A DNA stretch of 61,570 nt from Acidobacteriota bacterium (GCA_021810625.1 JAJZIJ010000014.1:1-61570); one strand, 5' to 3'. Positions 47,396 through 57,200 are shown, counted from the stretch's first letter. Notes: a model not told the origin generated them from the letters alone. Made by a program: numbers and translations.

Positions 47396-47662
47396 TCATA
47401 ACAGGCTCTGATCATGCGCTCGGACGTACTCCCTTAATGCCTGATTCAACTGGATGGCTTGCTGGGTTCCCTGATGCAGCATATCCAGCCATGTTTTGGC
47501 ATCTTCGGGTGTCTCTGCGCCCATAGAGAGCAAGTATTCCGACTGCACGACGATCTCCAGCGCGTTGCCCATATCATGCAGCAGAGCGCGGAGACGCGCC
47601 GCAATCTTTGGTGGAATCTTTACGAGATGCGGATTTTCGGTATTGTCGGTTGCGTCTTCCAT
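47396..47662 (-). CDS. Small histidine-kinase DHp-like protein without catalytic domain
   Basis: The 88-residue product from the ATG at 47662 (GGGGTGA upstream) contains KIAARLRALLHDMGNALEIV and QQAIQLNQALREYV. This resembles the H-box (HD-x-x-N) and second helix of a dimerisation/phosphotransfer (DHp) domain. No ATP-binding domain follows. It could accept phosphate from, or dock with, a separate kinase or response regulator. It is an orphan with no two-component genes next to it. The starts at 47695 and 47662 are both possible. Confidence 0.6.
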   Translation of the reverse strand: MEDATDNTENPHLVKIPPKIAARLRALLHDMGNALEIVVQSEYLLSMGAETPEDAKTWLDMLHQGTQQAIQLNQALREYVRAHDQSLL

Positions 47663-47919
47663 GTGTCGGCTCACCCCGATCCTGCAATGGTACATGCGAA
47701 ATGTGTAGCCTGGGAAATGATTCCATACCGTGTTGCCAGCGGATTGACGCCTTTCTCCACGCCACACGATCTGCAAATATACGTCAGGCGTCTTGCCTTG
47801 AATATCCCTGGAAAAATGGGTCGGACAGATTTGCCCTCAATCCAACCTGTCAATTTCCGGGATCATACATCCGGAAAAATTTCGTATCTCCTAAGCGCTC
47901 CACGTCATACAATTGGGCC

Positions 47920-48366
47920 ATGACGCTGCTTGACGCAAAACCGTATGATGCCCGCAAGGCCAGAATGCGCCGCAACATCCTCATCGGCATTTTAATTGCC
48001 ATTCCCATCATCGCATCCTTCAGTTGGTACTTCTGGAATTGGCCGGAGGAACATCGCGTCAACCGCTTCTTTCATGCCGTCGAAACCAAAAATTACGCCG
48101 AGGCCTTCGCGCTTTGGAACAGCGATCCAGATTGGCAGCAGCACTTGGATCTCTACAAAACCTACAACTACGGCCAGTTTGAATCAGATTGGGGGCCGTC
48201 GAGCGATTATGGCGTCATCACCAGCCACAAAATTCTGGTCTCTCACCAATACGGTTCTGGCGTGGTGATTGGTGTCAGCGTGAATGGCCGCAAAACTCCA
48301 TTATTCCTATGGGTCGAACGAAAAACCAAGACCATCGGCTTCTCGCCGGTCGAACTACATTTCTGA
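47920..48366 (+). CDS. Membrane-anchored hypothetical protein
   Basis: The 148-residue product has a basic N-terminus, one transmembrane helix (about 20-41, ILIGILIAIPIIASFSWYFW) and an extracytoplasmic domain of about 105 residues. That domain contains HRVNRFFHAVETKNYAEAFALW, a pattern like lumazine-binding/NTF2-type DUF4878 domains, ending SPVELHF. The NTF2-like guess is from helix pattern only. Frames extending the gene upstream run over the opposite-strand DHp-like gene and are not credible. Confidence 0.7.
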   Translation: MTLLDAKPYDARKARMRRNILIGILIAIPIIASFSWYFWNWPEEHRVNRFFHAVETKNYAEAFALWNSDPDWQQHLDLYKTYNYGQFESDWGPSSDYGVITSHKILVSHQYGSGVVIGVSVNGRKTPLFLWVERKTKTIGFSPVELHF

Positions 48367-48488
48367 GTGGGGTTGTGTCTTTTCGCGTTTCCCTTCCCTG
48401 TAACGCGCCCGTATGCTGAGATCATTGCGTGTCCGTGAGCGCGCCGGCTCCAATCCCCATGCGTGCAGCCGTATATTCCGCCGCCTGG

Positions 48489-48770
48489 CTACATCATGAG
48501 TATTTGGATCTTCGCCGCCATCGCAGCATCGAGTTTTGTAATGCCCCCGGCATCGTGCGACACCAGCGCCACGCGCACCTTGTTGTAGCGAATGTCGATG
48601 TCTGGATGGTGGCCCTCCTTCTCCGCCATCAACGCCAGGCGCGTGACAAAGGCGAAGGCGGACACAAAATCGGCAAACGCATGGTCGCAAACCAACGCGC
48701 CATCTTCATGTTTCCATCCAGGCAGCGCGTAAAGCACATCCTGTATCTGAGCGTGACCAAGAATATCCAT
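48489..48770 (-). CDS. phhB: 4a-hydroxytetrahydrobiopterin dehydratase (PCD)
   Basis: The 93-residue protein holds the family signature MAEKEGHHPDIDIRYNKVRV, with the catalytic His pair, and ends HDAGGITKLDAAMAAKI. It dehydrates the pterin carbinolamine formed by aromatic amino-acid hydroxylases or recycles molybdopterin-type cofactors. I use the ATG at 48770, which gives the usual length. A TTG overlapping the ClC stop would add 23 residues and would couple translation to clc. No phenylalanine hydroxylase gene lies nearby. Confidence 0.88.
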   Translation of the reverse strand: MDILGHAQIQDVLYALPGWKHEDGALVCDHAFADFVSAFAFVTRLALMAEKEGHHPDIDIRYNKVRVALVSHDAGGITKLDAAMAAKIQILMM

Positions 48771-48835
48771 AGGTTTGTTGTACTCCAGTTGTGCTCCAAT
48801 GGATACGCCCCGTGAAGAAGCCAGTGGATTTTCCT

Positions 48836-50233
48836 TCAACTCTCCCGGTCAGGCGCGGTATCCGGAATTAGAAGAACCGCGCCTTCATGGAGTCGCTGGT
48901 CGCCAGAGGCGGAGGCATCACCGGAGACAGCATAGGCCACGGCGGCTCCGATAAGAGCCGGAATAATAAAAGCATGTCCACCTGTCGCCTCCGCCACAAA
49001 AACAACGGCGGCCAGAGGCGTCTTGTATCCAGCGGCGATAAAGGAGGCCATGCCAACTGCGGCGTAAAGTTCCAACGCCGGACTATGGACAATTGACTGC
49101 GCGAAGACCACGCCGAAAGTGCCGCCGCTTAGAAACAGTGGCACGAACATCGCGCTGACCCCGCCCGTCGCGAGCGTGAAAATCGTGGCGACCAGCTTGA
49201 GTACGCCAAAGCTCATCAATTCCAGCGAGCTGTGATGCGTGCCGAGAATCATCCCCACCGCCTCGTAATTTGGGCCGATGGGAATCAGCCTGCCGGGGAA
49301 GAAATACAGAAAGATCAGCCCGCAGATGCCTGTTAGAAAACCGCCGATGGCCAACTTCTTCCAATGCGGCACAGACCATTGGACAAAGAAACGGCGCGCG
49401 CGCCGAAAGGTGAGAACAAAAACCATCGCAACCAGCCCGATCAGCAGGCCCAACAGAGCGCACCAGAAGAGGTCGCGGCGAGCGAACGATGTGGCGCTGG
49501 AAAAATTGAACAAGGGCGCTCCGCCCATAAAGGCGCTGAGCGTGACATAGGAAATAACAGAGGCAATCAACGAAGGCACCAGCGCCTCATGCGCCAAATC
49601 ATCCTTGTAGGGCATCTCCAGCGCAAAAACAATACCGGTCAGCGGCGCGCGAAAAACTGCGGACATCCCGGCGGCAGCGCCACAGATCAGCATAATGCGA
49701 CGATCCCGCGCATCCAGGTGCAGGCCGCGCAGCTTGCGCCACAGCCAGGAACCAATGGCCGCGCCCCCATAAATACTGGGGCCTTCCAGCGCGGCGCTGC
49801 CGCCGAATCCCACCGTGGCAATGGCGGCAAGAATCTTTGGCGCAAACGGGCGCATGTTGATGTCGCCCTGATGCTCATGGTAGGAGCGAATGATTTCTTC
49901 TGTGGAGTGTTCATTCGGATCGGGTGTAAAAAACTGCATCAGCAGTCCAGCAGCGGTGAATCCCAACAACAGACCCGGAACGATGGCCCAGTGGTGACGC
50001 AAGTAGTAACCCAGCACCGCAGGCCACATTTTTCCGAGAATCGTGTACGCGATGGCGGTGGTGGCAAGCCCGGTCGTGATGCCGATAATCGGCGCGATCA
50101 GCAGCCACTTGTGCAGGTCGCGCGAGTAGGTTGCGGACAAATCCTCCTGCACCAAAGACAAATACTTGCGCAAGAGAGGATGCTGCTGAAGCCATCCAAA
50201 TTTTTGGATCACGCGTGTTGGCCTTTCCTTCAT
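48836..50233 (-). CDS. ClC-family chloride channel/antiporter
   Basis: The 465-residue protein has about 10-12 hydrophobic helices. It carries ClC ion-path motifs: the E150-containing ALEGPSIYGGAAIGSW (counterpart of GREGP, with Leu for the usual Arg) and AMFVPLFLSGGTFGVVF (GxFxP region). Such proteins exchange Cl- for H+ or act as channels, often in acid resistance. The ATG at 50233 overlaps the marR stop (ATGA), so it is the second cistron under the MarR-type regulator. The replaced Arg may alter gating. Confidence 0.92.
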   Translation of the reverse strand: MKERPTRVIQKFGWLQQHPLLRKYLSLVQEDLSATYSRDLHKWLLIAPIIGITTGLATTAIAYTILGKMWPAVLGYYLRHHWAIVPGLLLGFTAAGLLMQFFTPDPNEHSTEEIIRSYHEHQGDINMRPFAPKILAAIATVGFGGSAALEGPSIYGGAAIGSWLWRKLRGLHLDARDRRIMLICGAAAGMSAVFRAPLTGIVFALEMPYKDDLAHEALVPSLIASVISYVTLSAFMGGAPLFNFSSATSFARRDLFWCALLGLLIGLVAMVFVLTFRRARRFFVQWSVPHWKKLAIGGFLTGICGLIFLYFFPGRLIPIGPNYEAVGMILGTHHSSLELMSFGVLKLVATIFTLATGGVSAMFVPLFLSGGTFGVVFAQSIVHSPALELYAAVGMASFIAAGYKTPLAAVVFVAEATGGHAFIIPALIGAAVAYAVSGDASASGDQRLHEGAVLLIPDTAPDRES

Positions 50234-50703
50234 ACGACTCCTGATTTTTTTCGCGGACGCAACTGCGTCTTCGCGGAATGCGGCAGCCATGCTTGCGCGC
50301 GCTGAACTTCTTCCTGATGGAGCAGGGTCAGCTCCGAGAGAATCTTCTCCCCGCTTCGGGTCAGGAAAACGGTGACAAAGCGGCGATCCTCGATGTCCTG
50401 CGTCTTGCGAACCAGGCCGCGTTGCGCGGCGCGCTCCACCAGGCCAACCACGGAGTTGTGCCGCTCCTGCAGGAACTCCGTCAACTCGGAAAGCGTGGCC
50501 CAGCCGCGCCCGGTGTATCCGGCGATGCCCAGCATCAACTGGTGCTGCTGCGGAGTTACTCCATATTGCCGGGCGGCTTTTTCGCTAAAGCGCAGAAATT
50601 TCCGCAGGTTGTAGCGAAACCAGGCCAGATCGCGCAGCGTGTCCTCATTTACAGGCGAAGTCTTTTTTGTGGAACGCATTTTTTTCGTGGACAATACTGC
50701 CAT
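50230..50703 (-). CDS. MarR-family transcriptional regulator
   Basis: The 157-residue protein has a Lys-rich N-terminus and a MarR winged helix (about 45-130): TPQQHQLMLGIAGYTGRGWA, LTEFLQERHNSVVGLVERAA and DIEDRRFVTVFLTRSGEK. It ends in a basic tail. It overlaps the ClC gene start. Two palindromes at 50708-50749 adjoin its start and probably mediate autorepression. No ribosome site is visible before the ATG. Confidence 0.93.
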   Translation of the reverse strand: MAVLSTKKMRSTKKTSPVNEDTLRDLAWFRYNLRKFLRFSEKAARQYGVTPQQHQLMLGIAGYTGRGWATLSELTEFLQERHNSVVGLVERAAQRGLVRKTQDIEDRRFVTVFLTRSGEKILSELTLLHQEEVQRAQAWLPHSAKTQLRPRKKSGVV

Positions 50704-50707
50704 AACG

Positions 50708-50734
50708 ATATTGTATCGTAATGCGATGCAATAT
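50708..50734. promoter_or_regulatory. Palindromic operator 1 of the MarR-ClC operon
   Basis: ATATTGTATCG (50708-50718) and CGATGCAATAT (50724-50734) are inverted with one mismatch around TAATG. The minus-strand TACAAT (-10-like) lies inside the left arm, so a bound repressor would block polymerase. The arm spacing fits a MarR dimer. Confidence 0.65.
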
Positions 50735-50736
50735 GA

Positions 50737-50749
50737 ATCGTACTACGAT
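50737..50749. promoter_or_regulatory. Palindromic operator 2 of the MarR-ClC operon
   Basis: ATCGTA-C-TACGAT is a perfect odd palindrome three bases beyond operator 1, farther from the gene. It shares the core ATCG/CGAT with operator 1, so two regulator dimers may bind side by side. Confidence 0.5.
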
Positions 50750-51193
50750 ATGTTTTATTGTCTTAGAAAGCAAATGCTCTCAGCGTATACGCTTGCGAAA
50801 CGCTACGACGATGACTTCCTGTTCGATGGAAAAACTGTTGGCCGGGGAACGGCTGGCCCGGCGTGGTGGACGGCCTTTGGGAACGCATGCACCATCAATT
50901 GCCGGGACTAAACACCTAGCATATGGCTCAAGTGTAGTGCTTCAAGCAGGTTGATCCATAATCAGCGTGTTTAAGGAATCGCTGCACCAGCCGCAAATCC
51001 ACAAGCAGCATGACATCACCGAGGCTGGAATGTGTAGTCTTTTCCATAGAGGCGAAAAGATGAGAGTATTCGTGTAGGGTTCATATAGACTCCAGGAAGA
51101 AAGCAGCAAGCGCGCAGTCTCCGCAGCGGATACTATATGGGAGTTGCGTGGACGATTCGTGGATGGCTCAGTTTTTGCATGGAGACGACGCTT

Positions 51194-52270
51194 ATGGCCA
51201 AGAAATCAGAAATCCCGGAGAAAGACAAGCCTGTCAGCCTGAAGATGCTGGCCAAGCATATCGGCCTGTCGCCAGCCACCATCTCGATGGTGCTGAACGA
51301 TGTTCCCGCAGCCAAGGCGATCCCGGAGCGTACTCGGAAGCGCGTCCTGGAAGGCGCAGAAGAACTGCACTATCGGCCAAATTTCTTTGCGCGCTCCCTG
51401 CGTACGCAGCAAAGTTCCTCCATTGGCATCGTCATCGCGGAGCCGAGCGAGGGATATTTCCCAATGATTATGAAAGGCGTGGAACAGCCGCTGATGAAGG
51501 CTGGTTATTTTTTCCTGGTTGCCAGCCATCTGTGGCGTAAGGACTTGATGGAGGAATATCCGCGCCTGCTGATGCAGCGAGGCATTGATGGGCTGATGCT
51601 CATTAACACCCCCTTGATCCACGATCTTCCCTTGCCGATAGTCGCTGTTCCTGGCCATCATGCCCGCGCAAGCGTGACCAACATCATTCTGGATCACAAA
51701 CAGGCAACCTTGCTGGGTATTCGGCATTTGTACGAACTGGGCCATCGCCGGATCGTGTTCATGCGTGGGCCGAGATTTAGCCTGGACACCAGCGTCCGCT
51801 GGGATGGAGTGGTCGAAGCTGCGCGCGGCTTGGGGTTGCCCGTACTGCCGGAACTCTGCGTGAACTATGAGTCCTCGGCAATGGCCCCCGGCATGGGTTA
51901 CTCCGTGATTCGGGAGCTGCTCTCTCGAACGCGCGACTTTACCGCTGTTTTTTGTTTCAACGATACGACGGCCATCGGCACCATCCGCGCCCTGCAGGAT
52001 GCGGGGCTGCGCTGTCCGGAAGATGTTTCCGTCGTTGGATTCGACGATATTCTTGGCGCGGCCTACCACACGCCGAGTTTAACGACGATCCGGCAGCCGC
52101 TCCGCGAAATGGGCGAGACGGCCTCGGAGCTTTTGCTGCGGCGCATCCGCGATCCGCAGGCTCCCTATCCCAGGGAAGTGGTTCTACGTCCGGAGTTGGT
52201 GGTGCGCGAATCCACCAGCCGGATGCGCCGACCCGCGCCTTCCCGCCCGCGTAAGGGTACCAAGTCCTAA
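51194..52270 (+). CDS. LacI-family transcriptional regulator
   Basis: The 358-residue protein has the LacI helix-turn-helix at residues about 12-35 (VSLKMLAKHIGLSPATISMV, then hinge LNDVPAAKAIPERTRKRVLE). A periplasmic-binding-like effector domain follows (SSIGIVIAEPSEGYFPMIMK, FCFNDTTAIGTIRALQDAG, DVSVVGFDD), ending with RQPLREMGETASELLLRRI. The ATG at 51194 has GGAG 9 bases before it; earlier ATG codons add no domain. No sugar genes flank it, so its effector is unknown. Confidence 0.92.
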   Translation: MAKKSEIPEKDKPVSLKMLAKHIGLSPATISMVLNDVPAAKAIPERTRKRVLEGAEELHYRPNFFARSLRTQQSSSIGIVIAEPSEGYFPMIMKGVEQPLMKAGYFFLVASHLWRKDLMEEYPRLLMQRGIDGLMLINTPLIHDLPLPIVAVPGHHARASVTNIILDHKQATLLGIRHLYELGHRRIVFMRGPRFSLDTSVRWDGVVEAARGLGLPVLPELCVNYESSAMAPGMGYSVIRELLSRTRDFTAVFCFNDTTAIGTIRALQDAGLRCPEDVSVVGFDDILGAAYHTPSLTTIRQPLREMGETASELLLRRIRDPQAPYPREVVLRPELVVRESTSRMRRPAPSRPRKGTKS

Positions 52271-52280
52271 GGTTTCCGCT

Positions 52281-52595
52281 TTACGTCTCCAAGTCGTCCA
52301 GAGCGGCCTGCATCTCGGCAAGCGCGTGCGTGTTGTTGGTGCGTTGCGCGCTGGCAATCCCCTGGAGGAGGCGCGCTTTGGCCTCAGCCGAGCGTCCGGC
52401 CCGCGTGAGCGTCTGCGCCGCCATAAAATATCCGGCGGTGTAATCGGTGTGCCGCGTCAACAAAAGATCGAATTGCGCGAGCGCGGAGGCGATGTCGCCT
52501 TGGTTGGCATACTCCATCGCCAGACCGTAACGCGCAAAGGCGTCGTCGGGGTTCTGCTCCAGAATCTGCGTGAGGGTGGCGACTTTGTCGATCAA
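52281..52595 (-). CDS. Small tetratricopeptide-repeat protein (TTG start)
   Basis: The 104-residue product has three TPR-like units (NPDDAFARYGLAMEYANQGD, HTDYTAGYFMAAQTLTRAGR and TNNTHALAEMQAALDD). I start at the TTG at 52595, which is 7 bases after AGGAG. The longer frame begins with non-conserved residues overlapping the opposite strand's thioesterase leader. It converges on the LacI-type gene with a 10-base gap. TPR proteins mediate protein contacts; partner unknown. Confidence 0.75.
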   Translation of the reverse strand: MIDKVATLTQILEQNPDDAFARYGLAMEYANQGDIASALAQFDLLLTRHTDYTAGYFMAAQTLTRAGRSAEAKARLLQGIASAQRTNNTHALAEMQAALDDLET

Positions 52596-52791
52596 TGGAT
52601 GGCTCCTGCGGTGAATTTTGGCGTGGCAACTACAATGCGAGACTCTCTTCTCCACCATACCCGATGACTGGCGGAGCAACGCAAGCGGCGCGGCGGCGCA
52701 GTATCGTTCCCCTGCTCGGTTTCTTGCCTTCATGCAGCGTAGAATAAGAAGGGAATCGCTGAAAAATTCTGCTCCAGTCAGGCTTAAAACG

Positions 52792-53319
52792 ATGGATGCT
52801 GCCCCCCACTCCAACGAAGCGCGCACTGTCTCCGCATCCCAGTCGGAGATGACGGAGCTGATTCTCCCCAACGACACCAACACAATGGGCAATCTGCTGG
52901 GCGGACGCCTGATGCACTTCATCGATCTGGTCGGAGCGATGGCTGCCTACCGACACTCCCGCCGTCCGGTGGTGACGGCCTCGATGGAGCACATCGACTT
53001 TATCGCGCCCGTTCATATTGGCGACCTGTTGATTCTGAAAGCATCGGTCAACCGCGTCTTTAATCGGTCGATGGAGGTCGGCGTCAAGGTCTGGGTGGAA
53101 AATGCAATGGTCGGCGTGACCCGGCACGTTGCGAGCGCCTACCTGACCTTTGTCGCCATTGACGAGCAAGGCCGCAGCGTCCCGGTGCCTCCCATGCGGA
53201 TCGAAACCAGCGAAGAGCAGCGCCGCTTTGAGGATGCCGGACATCGTCGCGAGCAGCGCAGGCAAGAGCAGGATCGAAAGCGCCAGAACGTGATCGAAAA
53301 AACACGCGCTGAACAATAG
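52792..53319 (+). CDS. Acyl-CoA thioesterase, hot-dog fold (YciA/BACH type)
   Basis: The 175-residue protein holds the block LPNDTNTMGNLLGGRLMHFI followed by DLVGAMAAYRHSRRPVVTAS and DFIAPVHIGDLLILKASVNR, typical of YciA/ACOT-type thioesterases with the catalytic Asn-Gly-Gly region. It hydrolyses acyl-CoA, usually fatty acyl. The last 25 residues are highly charged and helical (HRREQRRQEQDRKRQ) and are an addition to the usual family length. The ATG at 52792 fits the family start. Confidence 0.9.
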   Translation: MDAAPHSNEARTVSASQSEMTELILPNDTNTMGNLLGGRLMHFIDLVGAMAAYRHSRRPVVTASMEHIDFIAPVHIGDLLILKASVNRVFNRSMEVGVKVWVENAMVGVTRHVASAYLTFVAIDEQGRSVPVPPMRIETSEEQRRFEDAGHRREQRRQEQDRKRQNVIEKTRAEQ

Positions 53320-53374
53320 GCGCGCAGAAATAAATTTTTAACGTTTCAGATTCCAGATGAAGGAGAACGCAGGG

Positions 53375-54226
53375 ATGGGACACATGACGGGAAGTCATCC
53401 GCACAACGCGCAGGCGCAGGGGCCGCAACCGCTGCCGGGGATTCGGCATATTGTTGCCGTGGGATCGGGCAAGGGCGGCGTGGGCAAAACCACGCTGGCG
53501 GTGAATCTGGCCGTCGCTCTGGCGCGGCTGGGCCATCGCGTGGGATTGATGGATGCTGATATCTACGGCCCCAACATTCCCTTGATGATGGGCGCAACCC
53601 GCCAGCCGCGCGTGCAGGAGAACAATCAGATTGAGCCGCTGGAGGCGCACGGCGTGAAGCTGATCTCTGTTGGGTCGATCTCGCCCGGCGACAAGCCGAT
53701 GGTGATGCGCGGGCCAATGCTGCACCAGATTATCCGCCAGTTTTTGCAGCAGGTGGACTGGGGCGAACTCGATTTTTTGATCGTTGATCTGCCGCCAGGC
53801 ACCGGAGATGTGGTCATCTCCCTGGTGCAAACGGTTCCACTGACTGGCGCGGTGGTCATCTCGACGCCCTCCGATGTTTCGTTGCAGGATGCGCGCAAGG
53901 CGCTGGAAATGTTTCATCAGGTGAAAGTGGACGTGCTGGGCATGGTGGAAAACATGAGCCACTTTACCTGCCCGCACTGCCAGCAATCCATCGACATCTT
54001 TTCGACGGGCGGGGCCGAGCGGACGGCAAAACAATTCAATTTGCCTTTTCTTGGCTCCATCGAACTCGACCCGGAGATTCGCTTTGGTGGCGATCGTGGT
54101 CTGCCTGTGGCGCTGGCCGGAGAGCTTTCCGAGCGCGCAAAGGCGTTTTACGCCATCGCGAGAGCGCTGGTCGAACGCGCCGAGCAACACGCAGCCCAGG
54201 ATGAAAATATTCTGGAAATCAGCTAA
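53375..54226 (+). CDS. Mrp/ApbC-type iron-sulfur cluster carrier ATPase
   Basis: The 283-residue protein has the deviant Walker A GSGKGGVGKTT (30-40), Walker A' DADIYGPNIP, the Walker B-like LIVDLPPGTGD and a CPHC pair (C199/C202) that bridges a [4Fe-4S] cluster between subunits. It lacks the N-terminal MIP18 (DUF59) domain found in longer Mrp proteins; the first 24 residues are a His-rich tail (GHMTGSHPHNAQ). I start at ATG 53375, 9 bases after AAGGAG; an ATG six codons earlier is possible. mfd follows 21 bases later. Confidence 0.94.
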   Translation: MGHMTGSHPHNAQAQGPQPLPGIRHIVAVGSGKGGVGKTTLAVNLAVALARLGHRVGLMDADIYGPNIPLMMGATRQPRVQENNQIEPLEAHGVKLISVGSISPGDKPMVMRGPMLHQIIRQFLQQVDWGELDFLIVDLPPGTGDVVISLVQTVPLTGAVVISTPSDVSLQDARKALEMFHQVKVDVLGMVENMSHFTCPHCQQSIDIFSTGGAERTAKQFNLPFLGSIELDPEIRFGGDRGLPVALAGELSERAKAFYAIARALVERAEQHAAQDENILEIS

Positions 54227-54247
54227 CCGCCACGCACGACTAAACGC

Positions 54248-57200
54248 ATGATTTTGCCTTTCGTCCGCGACCTGTTCGCCGATCTTGAACACTCGACCGC
54301 ATTCACTCGCATCCGGCAGCCACTGGCCGCCGGGGTGGGGCGTCGTCGCGTTTCCGGTTTGACGGCAACAGCGCGCGCCCTCTATCTGCCGCTGCTGGCT
54401 CGCGCTGCCAAGGCTCCGGTCTTTGTGGTGGTCGCTGACAATCGCGCTGCGGAATCTTTGCAGCTTCTTGTGCAGGAGGCCTGCGACCTGACCGGAGCGC
54501 TGGATCGCGACTCGATCATCCGCCTGCCCGCGCATGATGTGCTGGCCTTTGAAAATCTCTCGCCGCATCCTGAGATTCAGGAGCAACGCGCCGTTGCGTT
54601 GTGGAAGATCACCAGCGGCATGGCCCGCGTCATTGTCCTGCCCATTGAATCGGCCTGCTATCGCATCTTTTCCGCCGAGCACTACGCCAACCTGACCTGC
54701 ACGGTGCGTCGCGGCGAAGAGGTCGATCCGGGCACGCTGGTCGCGCATCTGGCAACGGTCGGCTATCAGCGCGTCGAAATGGTGGAGATGGTCGGTCAGT
54801 TCGCCCTGCGCGGCGGCATTCTCGATGTCTATCCGCCGGAGTCCGACCGCCCGCTGCGTATTGAGTTTTTCGGCGATGAAATTGAATCCATGCGCAAGTT
54901 TGATGCGGAGACGCAGCGCTCGGCCTCGCCTGCCGACGAAGCAATTTTTTTACCGCTCACTGAGACTCCGTTAACCGAGGCGCTGTTGACCCGCGTGCAT
55001 GTGCGCCTGAGCGGGCAGCGGTTGGAGGGCGAAACTCCCGCCGTGCTGGAAGCCGTTACAGCAGAGGGCGCGCATGTTTTTCCTGGATGGGAGTTTTTTG
55101 CGGCAGCGGCCTCTGGCGCGCGCAACACCATCTTTGACCTGCTGCCCAAAGCGCGCGTTTTTGTGGAAGAGCCGGCGATGGTGCAGAACCAATTGGAACG
55201 CTGGTGGAACAAAGTGCAGCAGCGCCATGAACGCAGCGGTATTGACACGCTCTTTACGCCGGAGGATTTGTACCTTTCGCCGTGGGAGTGGCAGACGCGC
55301 ATTGCCGCCGCTCCGGGATTGGATTTGGATCAGCTTGGCATCGTGGACATTCTCGACACCGACACAACCTCGCTGAGCGAGGCAGATTTTTCCACGCGGC
55401 CCACGCTGCGCCTGCATGGGTCGATCCCCGCGCTAATTGAGCAATTGCGCTCCCTGGCCGAGCAGGAGACGCGCGCGCTGCTCGCCGTTCCCAATCAAGG
55501 CGAAGTGGAGCGGCTGGCCGGAATTCTGCGCGAGTATGGCATCGCGTATCGCATTGGCAGTCGCAATCCGCATCTGGGCAGCGAGACGCAGTATGACGAA
55601 TCCAGCTATCTGGGCAGCAATCGGCGCGCTCCGGTGATTGTGCGCGCGGCCATTGCCAGTGGCGTGGTGTTGCCCGATGCGCGGTTGGTGATCTTTGGAG
55701 CCAACGACCTGACCGATGAAGCCGACGTTATCGCGGCGCGCCCCCGACCCACGCAGCGGAAATCGAAGACCTCGGCCTTTATCTCCGACTTTCGCGATCT
55801 CACCGTCGACGATTATGTCGTCCATGTCGAGCACGGTATTGCGCGGTATCTGGGCCTAAAAGAAATTTCGCAGGATGGCCTGAACGTCGAGTTCATGATT
55901 CTGGAGTTTGCCGATCAGGCGCGCTTGTATGTTCCGCTGACGCGGCTGGATTTGATCCAGAAATATCGCTCCACGGAGAGCGGCCCCGCGCCCATTTTGA
56001 ACAAGCTGGGATCGCAGCAATGGACGCGCACCAAGGCCCGCATCAAAAAAGCGATGGAGGACATGGCCGATGAACTCCTGAAACTGTATGCCGCGCGCAA
56101 AGCGGCGCAGGGCCATGCCTTTACGGTAGACAACCAGTTTCAGCATGAGTTTGAAGATGCCTTTGACTTCAACGAAACCGAAGATCAGATCAGCGCCATC
56201 GCCGACATCAAGCACGACATGGAATCGACCATGCCAATGGATCGACTGCTCTGCGGCGACGTGGGCTACGGCAAAACAGAAGTCGCCATGCGCGCTGCCT
56301 TCAAAGCCGTGCAGGATGGCAAACAAGTCGCCGTGCTGACGCCGACCACGGTGCTCTGCTTCCAGCATTTTGAAACCTTCAAGCGTCGCTTTGCCGCCTT
56401 CCCCGTCACGGTGGAGATGATCTCGCGCTTCCGCGCGCCCAAGGAGCAGAAACAGGTTCTCGAACGGGTCGAGCAGGGCAAGGTGGACATTCTGATCGGT
56501 ACGCATCGCATTCTGTCGAAGGACGTAAATTTTCAAGACCTCGGCCTGTTGGTCATCGACGAAGAGCAGCGCTTTGGCGTGCGCCACAAGGAGCGGCTGA
56601 AGCAGATGCGGCGCGAGATTGATGTGCTGTCCATGTCGGCTACGCCCATTCCGCGCACGCTGCACATGTCGCTGGTGGGACTGCGCGATATGAGTGTGAT
56701 TGAAACGCCGCCCAAGGATCGCATGGCCATCCAGACCGTGGTGGCCAAGTTCGACGAGAAGCTGATTCGCTCCGCGATTGAGGTGGAGATGGAACGCGGC
56801 GGCCAGACTTATGTTGTGCATAATCGCGTCGAATCCATCTACGATATTGCCTCGCGCATTCAGGAATTGATTCCACAGGCGCGTATCGTCGTCGCCCACG
56901 GCCAAATGGGGGAAGCGGAGTTGGAGCGCGTGATGCTGGCCTTCATGCATCACGAATACGACGTGCTGGTCGCCACCACCATCATTGAAAACGGCCTGGA
57001 CATTCCGCTGGCCAACACCATCGTCATCAATCGCGCTGATCGGCACGGACTCTCCGAACTCTATCAACTGCGCGGGCGCGTGGGCCGCTCCAATCGCCGC
57101 GCCTACGCCTATCTGCTGATCCCTCCCGATCAGGAATTAACGGAGATTGCGCGGCGACGACTGGCTGCGCTGAAAGAATTTTCCGATCTTGGCGCAGGCT

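Larger units (their letters stand above)
50704..51193. other. Intergenic region between marR and lacI-type gene
   Basis: No gene is supported in these 490 bases. It holds the MarR operators at the left side and the promoter of the LacI-type regulator. Frames reaching into it, including a 90-codon one from 50639, lack recognisable features. Confidence 0.5.

Noticed and set aside
50639-50911. 90-codon plus-strand frame over the start of marR
   Set aside because: It covers the operator palindromes and antisense marR codons, without domain features.
53084-54748. A 554-codon minus-strand frame over thioesterase, mrp and mfd
   Set aside because: It crosses three well-supported genes and shows no protein-like features.
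55856-57067. A 403-codon minus-strand frame within mfd
   Set aside because: Antisense of the motor domain; His/Gln-rich and without motifs.
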